Shown here in pieces: positions 8,685 to 18,641 of a stretch of 41,376 bases of DNA. This DNA comes from Blattamonas nauphoetae (lineage: Eukaryota; Preaxostyla; Oxymonadida): positions 1 to 41,376 of the forward strand of contig JARBJD010000493.1 in NCBI GenBank assembly GCA_033064195.1. The letters are read 5' to 3'. Below the pieces are notes generated by a model. That model was not told the DNA's origin and ran no database searches. It saw only the letters and a program-made list of their open reading frames with translations. Each line of letters opens with the position of its first letter. Within the stretch, counting starts at the first letter, position 1. The translations under genes were made by a program, and so were the position numbers.

Positions 8685-10030
8685 GACTGTAGGTGAGATA
8701 ATATGGCACAACATGTCTAGGACGAGAAAAGATAAAAATTCCTTCGGAAAGAGAAAATCGAGTTTCTTGTAGAGTGGTCAAAGAATTGTGTCCCCCATCT
8801 AATAGATTTCTGCTGTTTTCGAGCTGTCCAGAATAGAGGACACCTAAGATCGCTTTTCGGCAGAATCTGACCCCGTGCCCCCCTCCCATATTTTTACAGG
8901 AGCTTTGTTTTATTTGACACAGATGGATCAATATTTCTAAAATACAGTGGGAAATGAGATTGATAGAGTTTAGGTTGGAGCGGCAACGCCCTCATTGTGG
9001 ATTCGGTAGAGTTTCTCGATGAAAAACAGCTTTTTTCGCGGAACCAATTTCGTCGGACGAATAGTCTGGTTCACGATTTATCGACCAATACTCATTTGTC
9101 ATCTACAGTCACGGACAAAAGTTTTCATCATTGCCATTTGATTTGGATCAGAACGAGAGAGAACTTCCCGGTTTCGAGTCTCGAAACAAACTAATCAGGG
9201 TCCATCTCATCATCGCTAAAGGGGAGAGACAGAAATTTGTTCGCTATTGTTTTGTCTCTCAATTTCACATCAGTCATTCTTTGATTTTTTCACTTCAACA
9301 GACTCTATTACGTTTCTTTTTCAGAAAATGCAAAGTAAGAGTGGACTGAAGGAGAAAGGAGGAAGATGGTGGAAGAAAGAGCGAAGAAGGTGGGAGTGGA
9401 AGGGTCAAGACATAGATATAAATGGACAGCGCATAGGATCAGGTGAAAAGAGGGGGTTGTCAACAAGAGTTAAGGTATGGCTTGAGTAGATGGTATAGAT
9501 GAGAAGTAATCAATATAAATCGAAGAGAAAACCTGGGATCATATTAGTGCGCGAACAAGTTGTAACTTTGGCCAGATTGCTGGCTCACATTTGTCGATTT
9601 TGGGTATGAAGGTACCTGAAAGTTGACACTTCTTAAGAAAGCCTGATCAGGAAGGGCTAAACCTTAAGGTTCTCCTCGACGTGAAACTCCGCAGTTCAGG
9701 GTTAGAAGCCCATCTTGTTTGGGACGTAGGAATAACATGTCTAGGTGCGGGGTTTGAAGCTCAAGGTGGCCATTCACTCCGATTTACACCGAGGATGACA
9801 TCGTTTCCGCCAAGCCGCCAATCATTTCCTGGACCAACGATGTCTTATTGGTAGGAACCTTCTGGTTTACCATTTCTAAATAGTCTTGTTTAGCAAAGCA
9901 TATTTGTGAGTAAATGGATAGTGATATGGTTGTAATTCTTTTCTTCCTTCTTTTGTACTTGTTCGAGCTGATTTTGGCTCAAAATTTTGTCCCTGTATCT
10001 TTAGAATCTTTCTTCTTCTCTTCATGATTC
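8685..10030. other. No gene seen; one Tc1-like end motif
   Basis: No frame here looks like a real protein. At about 9105-9125 the words TACAGTCACGGACAAAAGTT resemble the outer end of a Tc1/mariner transposon, but I found no inverted partner. A 17-base near-palindrome (GTTTCGAGTCTCGAAAC) lies at about 9172. The stretch 9540-9860 is of more even base composition but shows no recognisable feature. Confidence 0.35.
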
Positions 10031-10043
10031 ATCTTCTCTTTCT

Positions 10044-10640
10044 TCATTCTTTCCTTCCTTTACTCTCTTTTTTGTCTGAACTTGAGCGATCTTTGCTAGA
10101 TTCTGTTCTTTTCTTCTTCTCAATTGGCTTTTCCCATTCTTCTTGGCTTAGGATTCGATGTTTTTGTGTTTGTTCGTATTGGAGTTTCGGTGGTTGAAGA
10201 GAACCAGTCTCGAATTGTTGGATATTGAGGCAGACAGCCACTGGATTGGCTGCAGCAATGTTCTTCAGAGATTTCGTCCGGAGAAGGAGTGGATAGTTCA
10301 GAGTTGAATTGAGACCAAATTTCATCCAAACTGCCAGAGTATGTTGACATGGGAGGGTTCTTGATTTGAACCAATCACATTCGCAGTTGAGTACGCCTTG
10401 TTTCAGCTTCACCGGCATCCCTTCATTCTTATCCAAAGAACAGACTTGATATTCACCTCCATCCACATGAACCGCATTTAACGAGGTTGCTTTTTGTTGT
10501 TGGGAGTGAATAAGCGATGTGGATGTCACGGGAATGTCAGTGGTCAGACCAGCAATCTCATCCCAGAACTTGAGGTGAGTTTCGTGAAATTGAATGTAAC
10601 AATGTGTGAAAAAGGAAGACAGAAGGAGATCTCGAAATAG
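10044..10640 (-). pseudogene. MULE transposase C-terminal part with SWIM finger
   Basis: The minus-strand frame shows a SWIM zinc finger, NCECDWFKSRTLPCQH, with the C-x-C-x(n)-C-x-H spacing, typical of the C-terminal half of Mutator-like (MULE) transposases. Upstream of the usable ATG at 10529 the same frame is open to about 10640 and reads on in a MULE-like way (LLLFRDLLLSSFFTHCYIQF). The tail is basic and serine-rich. The catalytic part lies in another frame at 10656-10907, so the gene is broken. In an intact element this protein would cut and move the transposon in the nucleus. Confidence 0.75.
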
Positions 10641-10655
10641 AAGGAGTCGAGCGTT

Positions 10656-10907
10656 CTAGATCTCAACAGTTTGACTGGTTATTCTCCCAAAACATGGGAG
10701 ACGAAATTGTGATACCGCTCTTGAGGCCAAAAAGAGAGACGAGACTGCATCTTCTATTGTTATTTTGTCTTGACCATCTAGGTGATGCTTGAGATTTGTC
10801 GAGAGATGATACACGCAATAGTAATGATCATGGTTCAGGAACGAGGTCCCAAAAGCTGGAACAAGAGCTGATCCTCGATCACTGAAAATCGTGATAGGAT
10901 TTTTCAC
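10656..10907 (-). pseudogene. MULE transposase catalytic fragment
   Basis: The frame reads ITIFSDRGSALVPAF, then HDHYYCVYHLSTNLKHHL. This matches the second catalytic Asp region of MULE transposases (..DRG..L..A....P...H..C..HL..N). The preceding sequence to about 11170 still resembles the N-terminal region (for example FTAWIQEDQTKKW) but contains stops, and the first catalytic Asp is not clear. Together with 10044-10640 it forms one relic of about 1.1 kb on the minus strand; the ends of the element could not be set. Confidence 0.7.
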
Positions 10908-11186
10908 TGAGTTTTCACATCATTCTTGACAAGTCGAGCACTTCCCAGTGATGCGGATATTCCGGACTGAGTTTTCACAATTTCTTGTGTTGCACGACAA
11001 GAACATAAAGCAGAACTGGGGGCGTTGTCAGCAATTGTTTTCGAGAGGATAGTCGTTGGAATTTTTGCCGGCATTCCACAGGGAGAATTCTTATGTTCTT
11101 CGTGTAGTGAACGAAGGATCCACTTTTTTGTCTGATCCTCTTGAATCCATGCAGTGAAAAACGTTGTGTCGACGCATGTAATTCAT

Positions 11187-11655
11187 AGTCGAAGTGAAAT
11201 AATTCAAAGTCGAATAACCAACTTTTTTGACCAATTTGTTCTTGTGAACCTCACAAACCACTATTTCATGATCATAAAAAACGAATCAATGATCGGGGTG
11301 ATGACTAGTCAAGTATCATCCGACACCATTCAACACTCTCGGCTCTAGTTCACATTTTTAGAGCTCATTTCACACCGAAGACTCCTTCATGCCTCTCAAA
11401 CGTCAGTTCAATCCTTCGGCAATTTGCATGTCACAGGCTTTTTTTCAAATCAATGAAGTGACCTTTTTCATCTAAAAAGCTCAAAATCACTTTCGAAAGC
11501 ATGAATGCATGGTTTTCAATCCTGAAAAAAGTGTTCACCCGATCACGCACATGGGTACAAAAAGTTCACAGTAGAAATGGAGGGTATTGTGGGCTGATTT
11601 CGGAAGCTAAAGGAAAAAAGCTTCTTTTTCAACTTTGAATTATTTCACTTCGACT
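11187..11655. repeat. Inverted-repeat pair, possible small MITE
   Basis: A perfect 24-base inverted repeat (core GAAGTGAAATAATTCAAAG) stands at 11187-11210 and 11632-11655, with partial pairing a few bases further out. The 421 bases between hold no gene. The pair could be the ends of a small non-autonomous transposon. The right copy ends 7 bases before the target duplication of the Merlin element, so that element landed at its edge. Confidence 0.6.
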
Positions 11656-11670
11656 TTGCATTGTTTTCTT

Positions 11671-12350
11671 GGCAAAAAGTACCTTTATCGGACCACTTTT
11701 TAGACATTTTTATGATTCTTCCTAGATTTTTCTCAACTGAAGAAGTCATTTCTCAGATTATTTCTTTCGGGTGACGATTTTGACAGACAATTTATCGAGT
11801 ATATTCGGCTTTTCCTATCGGAAAACGACACATTTACATGGATTCAAGAATCAATATTGTGCGAAACAGAACATAAATGTACGAAAGAAGTCTTTTCAAG
11901 AATACGAGCCTCACAAAATTACACATTCCTTTAAATCAATCGATGATGATTTGTCTGTTGATTTGGCATGACTTTGAAACATCCAAGATCCAACTTTTTA
12001 CTGGTGTTTCGACGAACGTCATTGGATTTTGGCGGTCCAGGCAAGATTGTAGAAATTGATGAAGCCATCGTTAGGAAGCGAAAATATCATCGTGGACGTT
12101 CAAAAGAACAGATCTGGGTCTTCGGAGCTGTTCATACTTTCTATAGGAACGATAATGAGCATTTCTGTCTTGAATACAACTCAACATTCCAAAAATGAAG
12201 GATGATCATGTTTTCAGTCATTCTCCAACAATCACCCTTCATTCGAGTTTTCCAGACAATGATTGAATCTACTCACAGAAAAAGTGATCATAGGACAGAA
12301 AAAAAAGATACAGTCACTGCAACAGTGGTCCGATAAAGGTACATGTTGCC
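11671..12350 (+). mobile_element. Merlin-type DNA transposon, internally deleted
   Basis: Terminal inverted repeats of 27 bases (25 identical) begin with GGCAA and share the perfect core GTACCTTTATCGGACCACT at 11679-11697 and, inverted, at 12324-12342. The flanks carry an 8-base target duplication with one difference (GTTTTCTT at 11663-11670, ATTTTCTT at 12351-12358). Merlin elements make 8-9 base duplications. The inside encodes part of an ISXO2/IS1016-like transposase. At 680 bases it is shorter than usual for the family, so a piece is missing. Confidence 0.88.
11968..12198 (+). pseudogene. Merlin (ISXO2-like) transposase fragment
   Basis: The frame contains FGGPGKIVEIDEAIVRKRKY, followed by HRGRSKEQIWVFGAV, which is the signature of the ISXO2-like (IS1595/IS1016) transposase core, with the catalytic Asp and Glu in VEIDE. 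The upstream frame at 11771-11971 probably carries the N-terminal part in a different phase, and the downstream catalytic residues are absent because the frame stops at 12198 and the element ends soon after. It cannot encode a working enzyme. Confidence 0.85.
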
Positions 12351-12364
12351 ATTTTCTTCGACTA

Positions 12365-13100
12365 TGGAATCTGTGGCGATACATTTCACTGAGATGTGTC
12401 GGTTCCGTCGGATAGCATAGGAACAGTTCACAAATCTAAATATCCCTCATATCCTCACGAACGAGGACAAACAAACTCGGGTTAGACTCACAAATCAGAT
12501 CGTTCGAGATTTGGAAAACAATCACCACCGAGAGTGGAGCAACATCTTTACAGGCGATGAATCACAATGATCATTCGCCTACAAGCATTGGAAAGTTTGG
12601 TCCCTCCCTCCGAATCCACATCTCACTCGGTAGGGGCCTTATCATTGGTGGAGGAAAGTGATGGACACTCTCTTCTTCTGAATATATTTTGTTCCGGTTC
12701 TTGAACCACACCCTCAACATACACGAATGACGGCTCGTTTATTTTGTCGATAATATCCTCACTTCTCTCCACAGTTTCTGTTCACATCGTCCCCAGACGA
12801 AAAAAATCATCCTTCACGATGATCAGACAGGCCCAACTTGTCCCCTTGTGACTTTGTCATTTTCAGTCGGTGAAAACACTCCTAAAAAAGGGGATTAAAC
12901 AACACTCAACAATTTGCATGAGACATTTTTACCCAAATGAAGAGAATGACAAGATATATGCGCATTCGAATATTTTTTTGAAAAGGGTTTGCAATTTTCT
13001 CTGGAAACATTCTTTTTCTGAGATAGAACTGGAGAGGAGATATCAACGTGAAAAAAGGATCGAAAATGAAAGGGTGAGACACTTGGACCATGGCTGATTC
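12365..13100 (+). pseudogene. Mariner-like transposase relic
   Basis: Pieces in changing frames follow the order of a Tc1/mariner transposase: ILTNEDKQTRVRLTNQIVRD and then IFTGDES (first catalytic Asp), HDDQTGPTC (second Asp region), and LSPCDFVIFS (third Asp region), followed by a helical tail up to about 13100. Several stops interrupt it. It lies right next to the Merlin element on the same strand. I could not find its terminal repeats. Confidence 0.75.
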
Positions 13101-13676
13101 TCTCTTGTCATTTCCACCCTCCCGACTCCTCAGACACACTATGTTTTCTCAGTTACTAATATTTGATGGTTGTTTTATGGAAAAAGTGAAGTGGAGGAGA
13201 TTAGAACATACATCGCGATTCACACGGCATGGTACCTCTGGGACTTGCTGATAACCCGAAAGAAAACTCGTTTCGTCAATATCTCAACAACCAGAGCATC
13301 GATTTAGATGTAATTGTTCTAAGAAACATTTTTTAGTGAAACAAACCTTTTGAAAAAAGAATGGAGAAAAAATACTGTGCAAAAAAATCGTAGGAAATAG
13401 TTTTGTTCCACTCTAATTTTGTCCAGCATCAACCACGATTGAGAAGATATCACGAACCAGAATATTCAGATGATGATTTCCTGTGATACTTGCATCGAGT
13501 GGTTCAATAGGAGTTCGATAGTGATTCGAAAAAGAAAGATAAAGCGATGAAATGACCAACCCAGTACAAACAACTCCAGTCTCGTAGGGCTTCTGATCAG
13601 ATTGAACGTTATCTTCAAGATCGTTTGTGGTTTGACGCTGATCTTCCCAGTGATCGACTATTCTGTCTCAGGTGGA
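13101..13676. other. No intact gene; coding-like remnant at 13420-13676
   Basis: From 13101 to 13420 I see nothing. From 13420 to 13676 one plus-strand frame, broken by stops, reads DSDSKKKDKAMK and later QYKQLQSRRASDQIERYLQD and RLWFDADLPSDRLFCLRW, which looks like decayed coding sequence of unknown kind. It is the left flank of the outer hAT element and ends in the 8-base target CAGGTGGA. Confidence 0.35.
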
Positions 13677-14076
13677 TAGGCTTGTCTGACCGGCACTGAC
13701 CGGTCAGTTTTCACCGAAAAGTACTGACGGTCACTGACCGGAGTAATTTCGGAACCCATAATCAGGAGTTTCAATTACTCCGAAGTGGATTCTAAAAAAC
13801 CTGAAATTTGAATAAAGAATGTGAAAATCCGAGCATTTTCTTCGGAAATGCATCAAATGAAGAATTATCACTTCAATCAAGCTATCTCGTTCTTATTGTC
13901 AGACGTTTTTGACAAACTAGATCATAAAAAACAGTTCTGGGCGCTTAATCGAACTCATTAGACCCAACCTGAGATTATGGACTTATCCTGAGATTAAACT
14001 AGGCATGGGCAGTGGTCGGTCTGAAAAGATCGAGTCCAGTCCCTAAAAATAAAAGAGTCGGCGACTTTTTTGAATA

Positions 14077-15699
14077 GTGCGTCCGAAAAGCCGGAATTTT
14101 TTAGAAAGCCGGAGTCCATCTGCGAACCCACAATTGTGAACATTCGTTGATTTCTCATTTCACAGTGACTTATTAAACTCTTTGAATTCTCAAACGACTA
14201 TTAAGTACAAATGTATGAGTGTGTGATATATAATAAAGTGATTCATGCGTGTGGGATCCGTCCAGGAAGGAAAAGATCATCCAGATCATCGGACGCTGGA
14301 TGGAAGAGTGAGTTGAGATCAGGAGTAAGAAGATGTTGTTGGTTCGGTTGGAGGTGAACATTGTCAGGAATGGTGTCTGGAACGCGACTGAGTCCAATCT
14401 GTGAGTTGAACGGATGCAATCCGCACACTGAAAATGAATGCTGAATGGAGCGGTGGGAGAGAGCTGAGTCGGTGGCCCGGAGGAACGTCTGCATGAAGGA
14501 TTGACGATGGTCAGCTGCAGCGACAGCGAGATGGTCGGGAATAGTCTGAGAAATGACGTTCCTGAAGGTGGCGTTGATGGATTGGTCCACCGGCTGTGTG
14601 AATCTGGAAGTGTTGGGGGGATAAAGACAATGTCGATGAGATTGTCCTTCGCCGCCCTCAACACTTCGGCATGTTTGTGATATGGTGCTCCGTCAAGTAA
14701 CAGGAGAGCGTGGGTGAGAGGGTTTGCGGATATTTTGCGTTTGTTCGTGATTGCTGGTATAATCTGCGATAGAAAGTAATTTTTGAACGTTTCCTGATTG
14801 AGATGCCGTTGTCCGATGGGATAAAACGAGAGGGTTGGAGTGGTGAAGGGTACTAGGTCTGGTGGAGTGTTGACTGTGGGAAGGATGACCGACTTCAATG
14901 TTGCATCGCCATCCGCCGCGACCAGGAAAACAATGGTGGCACCTGGGATTGTGGGGGAGAGGGGCACGACCGCGTCGATATCAGGAGTGGTTGTAGCGAC
15001 CTCTGGGGTGAGGTGGGCGACGGTGTGTAGATGGGTTTCGTCCATGTTGAAGAACAAGTGTGGGGGGATGTGCACAGTTTCTAGGAATTGACGAAGCCGA
15101 TCGAACCATGGTCGAATGAAAGGTTTGGTACAGCTGCAGACATGATAGATGTTAAAACTGGTTGGCGTGACAATCTCGACGTTTGGTTGTCGATTCAAGA
15201 AATTGTATCCGAAACTTCTGCTGAGCTGAGGAGGAGGATTTTCGTTTTGATTGTGCTCGATGAGGATGGAATTGGCCTGAGAAGACGAATAGAAGAAAAC
15301 TGGATACCTGCGTCGTCACATCATTCGGTGTTGGAAGTCGACCAGCACGACATCTCTCATCAACCCAGTTCTTTAAAAGGCTGTCTTCCGCATCACGAAG
15401 CTTCGAGTGCGACCCTCTCTTCCCGGGAGTGTATCCTTTCCTTAATGTTTTCATCCCATCGTAGAAGGTCGATCTCGGGATGTGAAGAGCCTCGATCACG
15501 TCTTTCGCCCGGAAATCGTGTTGTGAATGGAATCTACAGATCATTTCTGTTCGGTTAGCACCGTCGTGACCCTCCTGCTCTGCAAACAAGCGCACAATCT
15601 CAGCTTTTACGTCTACGTTCATCAGAGTAAAAATTACGAACTTTCACCTCTACTGTTACGAATCCGGCTTTCTAAAAAATTCCGGCTTTTCGGACACAC
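14077..15699 (-). mobile_element. Pogo-like DNA transposon with both ends
   Basis: Terminal inverted repeats of 37 bases (36 identical; inner words CCGAAAAGCCGGAATTTTTT and AGAAAGCCGGA) stand at 14077-14113 and 15663-15699 and are flanked by TA at 14075-14076 and 15700-15701. The element is 1623 bases and encodes a pogo/Tigger-type transposase on the minus strand. It sits 77 bases inside the left end of the inner hAT element, so it is the youngest layer. The high end identity supports recent arrival. Confidence 0.93.
14243..15622 (-). pseudogene. Pogo-type transposase with 31-base intron
   Basis: The minus-strand gene begins at 15622 with a helix-turn-helix region (AKDVIEALHIPRSTFYDGMK) and a second, CENP-B-like one (SLLKNWVDERCRAGRLPT). 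The reading then moves to another frame across an apparent intron of 31 bases at 15277-15307 (minus strand GTATCC...TTCTCAG with a pyrimidine tract). The DDE domain follows, with FFNMDETHLH (first Asp) and ALLLLDGAPYHKH (second Asp). Near 14600 one base is gained or lost, after which VDQSINATFRN with the third Asp is in the next frame, ending at 14243. In an intact copy the enzyme would cut at TA sites in the nucleus; the copy here is broken by that single shift. Confidence 0.85.
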
Positions 15700-15707
15700 T
15701 AAACTGC

Positions 15708-15776
15708 CCTTTAGTCGAGCGGTAGCACGACAGCTTTTTGCTCCCCTGACCCAGGATCGAATCCCGCCAGAGTCAC
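15708..15776 (+). tRNA. tRNA-like sequence, probably decayed or SINE-derived
   Basis: The words TAGTCGAGCGGTAG (A box, fits TRGYNNARNNGG) and GGATCGAATCC (B box with one difference) lie 40-50 bases apart as in a tRNA gene. The D arm can pair GTCG with CGAC around a 10-base loop holding GG. The acceptor and T stems pair badly and no clear anticodon loop forms. It is more likely a tRNA pseudogene or the head of a tRNA-derived SINE than a working gene. It begins directly right of the pogo element. Confidence 0.35.
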
Positions 15777-15870
15777 TGTATTAATCTTTTTTTCTCATTT
15801 TTGATTCACAACATCTCTACATTTTCTTCATCTCAGTTTTCACGAAATTAATGTTTGTGAGGTCGTGGAT

Positions 15871-15946
15871 CAAGAGTCCCTGAGTCGGTCTGTCCTTCCC
15901 CAACATCGGACAAAAAGTCGGCCTGGCAGGCCGACTCAGACTCTTC
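15871..15946. repeat. GC-rich hairpins near middle of inner hAT
   Basis: GTCGGCCTGGCAGGCCGAC at 15917-15935 is a perfect 9-base palindrome around one central G. Outside it, AGAGTCCCTGAGTCGG (about 15871) pairs with CCGACTCAGACTCT (about 15931-15944). Words with GTCGG also occur at both ends of the inner hAT element, so this may be an inner copy of its end repeats. Confidence 0.6.
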
Positions 15947-16390
15947 AACTTTGTTCTGACTGCATTTCAATGTATTTAGATAATAGAACAATGGTATTCT
16001 TTTACTTCTCCACACTTCTTTATCGCTTTCACTCAGGATCAATCACAAGAAACCAATTCTCCCACTGCCAGGTCAGATCATGACATGATCCTCAACCATG
16101 TCAACGATAACTCATTTTTCTTCGACAGAGTATCTCTTTCTAGTCATTTTCGATGTTTGTTCTCTCATCAGGACAGTTGTTCTTCTGCACGTCGGTCCTG
16201 GAGTCTTCCCTCCATCCAGAACGACAAAAAACGACGCAAATTGGAATAAGAAGGAAGAAGATGATGAAAAAGTGGTCGATGTTTATGATTTGAAGGTTCA
16301 TAACGAAGACCAAGAACTGATAACAGAAGATCGTGTGAACAAGTCTGCCACGGAATTAGAGGAGGATTACAAAGAGAAAAGGAGAGGAAA

Positions 16391-18130
16391 ATGAAAGCAA
16401 TGAAATATTGTCACGTTTCCTGTTCTATTCTCCTCTCGACGTCACATCAATCGATTGTCGGGGATGCTCTGACACTTGTCCGTGAATGTCTCGGAAACTG
16501 CTCACCATCCAACGAACAAGCCTTTGTGTCCTCCAAACTCATCCCCAGAATCCTTTCGACACCTCACCTTCGAGATCTGTCATTGCTTCTGAATAAAAGA
16601 CTCATTCATCTTCTGAATACTCATGATGTGCTCACGTTTGCCCAACACATATCTCTCGGTCGATTTGCTGGGAACTTGGACATCATCGGCACCAACGAAG
16701 ACAAAGGAGATGCGAACGAGAAGAGCGGGAAGTTCTCACTCTCATCAAAAGTCCTGATCAAGCTCATCGCAAAACAGTTCACACAAGAACCTTCCCCCAT
16801 CGATATTCCACCACGAGCACATCCTCACCCTCCCAAAGCTATCACTCCAACCTCTCCTCATGCACGACTAACTTCTCCGCAATTACACCCTCTTCCGCTA
16901 CGTATCCACCCAAACCATCCGTGAGGACTTGGAAGGAATGGTCTAGTTCACATCACAAGCTCCAACCACCCTTCCCATCGGCGGGTTCAATTTGACTGAA
17001 GTGGGCCGAGAGAAGGTGGGCAAGAGCTGCCCATCTTTCATCCTGATTGAGTTTGAAATTAACATTCGCTCGCTCGACGCTGCCGCAAGAGCGCAGTGAG
17101 GTTCACTCAAATGACACGATGTTGTGTCTTTGCAGACAGATATCCAGACACAAAAACAAACCGACACTGACAACCTCACCTTCCGTGAGCTGTGCGAAGT
17201 GCTGAGGGTATTGGAGTGGAGGACGAGGACGGGAACGTTCAGAACAACGACTTCTTGTTCGTTCCACGCGGTAGCCAAGTGTCGGAGCGACTGGAAGTGC
17301 AGAAACGCACAGAAAATCACTCTACATGCTCCTCGACCTCAAACAATACGACCTGGACGAGCGAATGGTGATGTACTCTTCGGATTTGGCTAGCCCGAAC
17401 AGTACATCCCCACCAATCAAACGCTGCTGTCGAGATGGGAAGAGTATGCGATGCTGGCCTTGCGGGAGAGGATTGCGGATTGACGGAGTCCCAGAGACAG
17501 TCAAGACGCGAGTGACCAGACACGTCATCACGTCGCTCCTCAAACTCCACCCGAACGAGCGTGAGATTGTTCTCGCCCACCACAACGCCGCCCTCAAGAA
17601 GCTCTTAGAAGCGACTCTCTCACTCACAGACCAACCTCGCAACTTCCTCCGAATTGGACGTAGCTCAGAGCTATTCCAGCTGAAATACTGCTTTTCGAAG
17701 GAAGGAGACGCATTCAATCTTCTTTTTCGTCGTCTGAGCTGTCTTGAGCTGGTGAATACTCAGACTGACACTAGTCACAACTCCCACCGAAGCTGGGGCC
17801 TCGTTTGCACATGCTCAGTTTCTGTTCGCTTGTGTTGAGTGTCTGTTCGAATGGATGAGGGAAGGGAAGTCTTACGAGCTATTAACAACCACAACTGAAT
17901 GCACACCTCGTTCGTGTCTGGAGATAACGTTGTGCATCCCCCTCGTCATGAAGAAGGAAATCGACCGGCTCAAACAGATCGTGATCGTTGGAGATTCGAG
18001 GAAGGAGATACCGACCGTTTAGAATGCATCTTTTCACATCGGCACAGCATTCGGCCAGTCACTCGACCACAGCCATTTCCATCTGTATGTGTCCTTCCTC
18101 CCGCTCACTACACAGGGTCTCTTCAAACCA
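16391..18130 (+). pseudogene. AQR: Decayed copy of spliceosomal helicase Aquarius (AQR)
   Basis: Plus-strand pieces in shifting frames follow the order of Aquarius, the intron-binding SF1 helicase of the spliceosome. At 16800-16940 LTLPKLSLQPLLMHD and LLRNYTLFRYVSTQTIRED match the AQR block [20 protein letters not shown]. At 16985-17060 is a VGREKV...INIRS piece like the beta-barrel region, and at about 17310 ITLYMLLDLKQYDLDE. At 17487-17510 GVPETVKT stands where AQR has the Walker A GPPGTGKT. At 17520-17660 REIVLAHHNAALKKLLE and NFLRIG match RTLIVTHSNQALNQLFEK and HLLRLG; then TEAGASFAHAQFLF, and near 17925 IPLVMKKEIDRLKQIVIVGD matches IPLLLQ...RLKRWIMIGD. Stops, shifts and an internal deletion rule out function. 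It lies wholly inside the inner hAT element. The comparison is from memory of the AQR family. The open frame 16098-16394 just before it is unassigned. Confidence 0.8.
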
Positions 18131-18641
18131 TCCATCACTCAACCCCCCTCACCAGAATGTGTCTCAACATCACCAACTTAGTGCATATGTCGCTTCCCCC
18201 TTTTCTATCTCCAACGCTGAGATTGTCTGAAACAATTAGCAGTGTTCTGATGGAACACAATTGTATAATCACTTCACAGAAACAATCATACTTCTTTCAG
18301 GAATATGTACATTTCAAGATTGGGAGACAATGAAAATTGGTTGTCACTGTGAATTAAAGAGCTGATGACAAATGATGAAATCAAGATCCTTTCATATAAG
18401 AGAGGAGATCACACAATTCAAAATCATTGAATATTTCGAATGAACTGAACAATGAGATGAGACTAGGGATATACTTGTTTAAAGAATCATTGTATACAGC
18501 GATATTGCGATATGAAAGCGTATATTGGTTGAAATGGGGAAGTAATTTCTGAAATCGATAAAAAGGGGCAGATCAACCAAAAAAAGCAGTCGGTCGGTCG
18601 ACGAGCAGTCGGACCGACCGCTGCCCATCCCTAGATTAAAC

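Larger units (their letters stand above)
14000..18633. mobile_element. Inner hAT-like element carrying AQR pieces
   Basis: The ends TAGGCATGGGCAGTGGTCGG (14000) and, inverted, TAGGGATGGGCAGCGGTCGG (ending 18633) match at 22 of the first 25 bases, and TAGGGATGGGCA is a typical hAT end. Both flanks are the same 8 bases GATTAAAC (13992-13999, 18634-18641). The element is 4634 bases, of which 1625 are a pogo insertion with its TA. The remaining 3.0 kb encode no transposase; instead about 1.7 kb is a decayed copy of the host splicing helicase Aquarius. This is the structure of a gene-capturing, non-autonomous element. Confidence 0.88.

Noticed and set aside
9247-9489. 80-codon frame with Trp, Lys and Arg rich tail
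   Set aside because: Its make-up follows a purine-rich stretch, and there is no family resemblance or start context.
14840-15558. Plus-strand frames across 14.8-15.6 kb
   Set aside because: They are antisense to the pogo transposase with its HTH and DDE motifs.
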